Positions 3,346 through 5,726 of a DNA stretch of 5,726 nucleotides are shown one piece after another. A model generated the notes under the pieces. It ran no database searches. It worked only from the letters and a program-made list of their open reading frames with translations, and was not told the DNA's origin. Within the stretch, counting starts at the first letter, position 1. Every line of letters begins with the position of its first letter. The position numbers and the translations under genes were made by a program. This DNA is from Burkholderiales bacterium (GTDB lineage Bacteria > Pseudomonadota > Gammaproteobacteria > Burkholderiales > Burkholderiaceae_F). The DNA lies in contig JAJPXW010000077.1 in assembly GCA_021205255.1 (NCBI GenBank), positions 1-5,726 on the forward strand, given 5' to 3'.

Positions 3346-5726
3346 TTAGTGGGCGGCTTCCCAGTTGTCACCTACTCCTACTTGCGCAATGAGCGGAACG
3401 TCCAATTGGCCAGCGGCAGCCATAATTTCAGGCAATTTCTTCTTCACGATATCGACTTCGTTGTCCGGAGCCTCAATGATCAGTTCATCGTGAACCTGCA
3501 ATATAAGCTTGCTCTTTAGCTTTTCCTCATCAAGCCAAGCCTGCACATTAATCATGGCTCTCTTGATTAAATCAGCGGCAGTGCCCTGCAATGGAGCATT
3601 AATGGCTTGTCTTTCAGCGGCATTATTTCTAGCACCAGGAACTTTAAGATCAGGCACTTCGAGCTTACGACCATATAAAGTGGTTACGTAGCCATTAGCA
3701 TGAGCTTGCTCTTTAGAGGATTCAATATAGTCCCTGACTCCAGGATATTTGTTAAAGTAGCGAGTTATATATTCCTTGGCATCATGTCTGTCAATTCCAA
3801 GACTCTTGGCTAGCCCAAACGGGCTCATGCCATAGATCAGACCAAAATTAATAACCTTTGCTGTGCGTCTCTGATCGTCTGTAACCTTTTCCAAAGGCTC
3901 GTTAAATACTTCAGCTGCTGTTGCCCGATGAATATCGATATTGTTTTTAAAGGCCGACATGAAAGCTTCATCACCGGAAAAATGAGCCATTAGTCTTAGT
4001 TCAATCTGGGAGTAGTCGGCACTGACAATCTTGCAACCGGACGAGGCAATAAATGCTTCTCTTATCCTCTTGCCTTCGTGTCGAGCTGGAATATTCTGTA
4101 GATTTGGATTGGCCGAAGAAAGTCTACCTGTCACCGGCACTGTCTGTTCGAACGTCGTATGAACACGCCCATCCTTTGGAGAGACTAGCTTAGGAAGCTT
4201 TTCCGTGTAAGTCGTCATCAACTTGCTAATAGTCCGATACTCTAAAGCAAGCTCAGCTAAAGGATATTCGTCTTTAAGAGCAGTCAGTACTTCCTCATTG
4301 GTGGAGTATCCTCCTGATAAAGTCTTCTTCGGCTTCTTTCCATCAATAGTGATATCGAGCTTATCGAACAGAATTTCCCCAAGTTGCTTTGGACTACCGA
4401 GATTAAATTTTTGACCTGCTTCCTTAAAAGCCTTACTTTCTAGCTCGGCTGCTTTCTCCGCTAACTCTTGTGTATAGGCATCAAGTTTTGCGCTATCAAT
4501 TAGAACGCCATTTTGCTCCATGATGAAAAGAACTTTCATCACCGGCATCTCTAAATTCCTATAGATATTATCCAAAGCCGGCTGATCTGCAAGCGCCTTT
4601 TGAAAAACTTTAGCTAGGCGATAGACAGCCGAAGCCCTTTCCAGCGAAAAGTCCATGCAGGTTGAAGTAGCAATATTGCAGAATCTCTTCTTGCCTGCGC
4701 CTTTTCCGATTATTAAAGCCTCCTCTCTTAATTCCACCTTGAGCCAATTAGCAGTGATCTTTTCAAGAGCATGGTTACGATGGGCCTCGAGAATGTAATT
4801 TTGAATTAGGACGTCCTCTTCGACTCCATTAAGCGAAATGCCGATATTTTGTAATGCATGCGCAAGTTTCTTAGCGTCATAGCAGTATTTGGGCGACTTT
4901 GGATCTTCTAGCCAGGCTTTTGCCAATTCGATAGCCCGAATGTCTCTGCCTTCTTCACTAATAAGTCCATTCATGCCGCCGCTGAAATAAATCCACCGAC
5001 CTTCGGAAAACATCACTACCAGTCCAGAAGGCGTCATGGATTGCTGTTCGTCTCCATCTATAAGTAAATACATGGTCGCCAATTCGTGGCTTTGATGGAG
5101 CTTTTCAAATTCCTCCAAAGTCAACGGCTTTTCTTTCGGTGGAACTATAGGAGGCAATTCCGGTAATTCGATATTGGCCTGATTGACGCGCACGCCGGTA
5201 ATTGGCTCATTTTCTTTATCAGGGCTTGCGGACAAGGTAGAAGTCGCCCCTTGCAGTTGGTCGGCTGGGATTTCCTTCTTTATCTTATTTGCCCAAGTTC
5301 TAAACTCAAGCTCTGAATAAAAATCGTATAAAGCTTTTTTATCAATTGGTTTTTGCTTTAGTACTTCCAAATTCGGGACATCGGCAGAAATATCCACATC
5401 AGTGCGGATAGTGACCAGAGACTTTGCAATGGGTAGGAAAGCCAAGTTGTCACGGATATTATTTCCAATCCGACCTTTTATATTTGCAGCGTTTTCAATA
5501 ATCGATTCGACTGAGCCATATTCCTTTATTAACTTACCGGCAGTAACTTCACCGCAGTTGGGAATTCCAGGCACGTTATCGATCTTATCTCCTCGCAAAG
5601 CTAGGTAGTCGATAATTTTTTCTGGTGGAACACCGAATTTTTCCTTTACCCCCTCGATGTCGGTCCACATCTTGTCTTTCGTCATCGTGTTAATAAGACG
5701 GGTGTTACCATCTACTAACTGTGCAA
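3346..5726 (-). CDS. polA: DNA polymerase I, missing its N-terminus at the right edge
   Basis: PolA fills gaps in excision repair and removes RNA primers from Okazaki fragments. The frame stays open to the edge: AQLVDGNTRLINT precedes the internal Met at 5685, matching the 5'-nuclease domain of E. coli Pol I, so that Met is not the start. 792 residues are present and about 150 are missing. In order there are the end of the 5'-nuclease with helix-hairpin-helix (GDKIDNVPG), a Pro/Glu-rich linker (about 5120-5280), the 3'-5' exonuclease-like domain (about 4590-5090), and the polymerase domain. Polymerase motif A DYSQIELR (near 3994-4017), motif B RRTAKVINFGLIYG (3829-3870) and motif C VHDE (3484-3495) are intact, and the protein ends GDNWEAAH like E. 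coli. The exonuclease domain lacks its usual acidic metal ligands, so proofreading is probably absent. The gene converges on the META-domain gene; its promoter is outside the window. Confidence 0.97.
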   Translation of the reverse strand, partial: AQLVDGNTRLINTMTKDKMWTDIEGVKEKFGVPPEKIIDYLALRGDKIDNVPGIPNCGEVTAGKLIKEYGSVESIIENAANIKGRIGNNIRDNLAFLPIAKSLVTIRTDVDISADVPNLEVLKQKPIDKKALYDFYSELEFRTWANKIKKEIPADQLQGATSTLSASPDKENEPITGVRVNQANIELPELPPIVPPKEKPLTLEEFEKLHQSHELATMYLLIDGDEQQSMTPSGLVVMFSEGRWIYFSGGMNGLISEEGRDIRAIELAKAWLEDPKSPKYCYDAKKLAHALQNIGISLNGVEEDVLIQNYILEAHRNHALEKITANWLKVELREEALIIGKGAGKKRFCNIATSTCMDFSLERASAVYRLAKVFQKALADQPALDNIYRNLEMPVMKVLFIMEQNGVLIDSAKLDAYTQELAEKAAELESKAFKEAGQKFNLGSPKQLGEILFDKLDITIDGKKPKKTLSGGYSTNEEVLTALKDEYPLAELALEYRTISKLMTTYTEKLPKLVSPKDGRVHTTFEQTVPVTGRLSSANPNLQNIPARHEGKRIREAFIASSGCKIVSADYSQIELRLMAHFSGDEAFMSAFKNNIDIHRATAAEVFNEPLEKVTDDQRRTAKVINFGLIYGMSPFGLAKSLGIDRHDAKEYITRYFNKYPGVRDYIESSKEQAHANGYVTTLYGRKLEVPDLKVPGARNNAAERQAINAPLQGTAADLIKRAMINVQAWLDEEKLKSKLILQVHDELIIEAPDNEVDIVKKKLPEIMAAAGQLDVPLIAQVGVGDNWEAAH

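Noticed and set aside
5683..5685. ATG at 5685 as the start of polA
   Set aside because: The frame stays open upstream to the window edge and encodes the conserved AQLV...LINT stretch of the 5'-nuclease domain. The Met is the one in the INTMT motif.

Overview
The window reads as ordinary chromosomal DNA of a moderately AT-rich betaproteobacterium. The proteins are Burkholderiales-like: a type II (aminoglycoside-phosphotransferase fold) homoserine kinase, a DUF2782-type exported protein and a BPSS1780-type membrane protein. The AT-leaning base composition and the shortened, non-coding-poor layout would fit a host-associated Sutterellaceae-like member, but that placement is inference. No mobile element, CRISPR array, rRNA or tRNA is visible.

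Layout: (1) 1-168, minus strand, is the signal-peptide end of a small exported protein that runs off the left edge, with a plausible sigma70 promoter at 219-248. (2) 169-497 is a 329-base divergent intergenic region with an operator-like TTGCAA inverted repeat and two further small inverted repeats. (3) 498-2722, plus strand, is a tight three-gene operon: a DUF2782 exported protein, thrB (start overlaps the previous stop as TAATG, with no Shine-Dalgarno) and a six-helix BPSS1780-type membrane protein 9 bases later. (4) 2811-3224, plus strand, is a secreted META/HslJ-like protein with a very strong ribosome binding site after an 88-base gap. (5) 3225-3345 is a convergent spacer with a GC-rich hairpin terminator usable from both sides and a small family of degenerate repeats. 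(6) 3346-5726, minus strand, is polA, lacking roughly its first 150 residues at the right edge.

How the genes relate: thrB supplies the phosphorylation step from homoserine toward threonine. Its two operon partners are both envelope proteins of unknown role, as in related bacteria where DUF2782, thrB and polA cluster. PolA serves repair and Okazaki-fragment processing and is transcribed toward the operon.

The points most worth a second look are: PolA appears to have lost the acidic metal ligands of its 3'-5' proofreading exonuclease while its polymerase motifs are intact; thrB carries a perfect 9-bp hairpin just inside its start and a perfect 8-bp hairpin just before its stop; and the upstream region has a phased TTGCAA dyad. 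I see no convincing evidence of an entirely new multi-gene system here.
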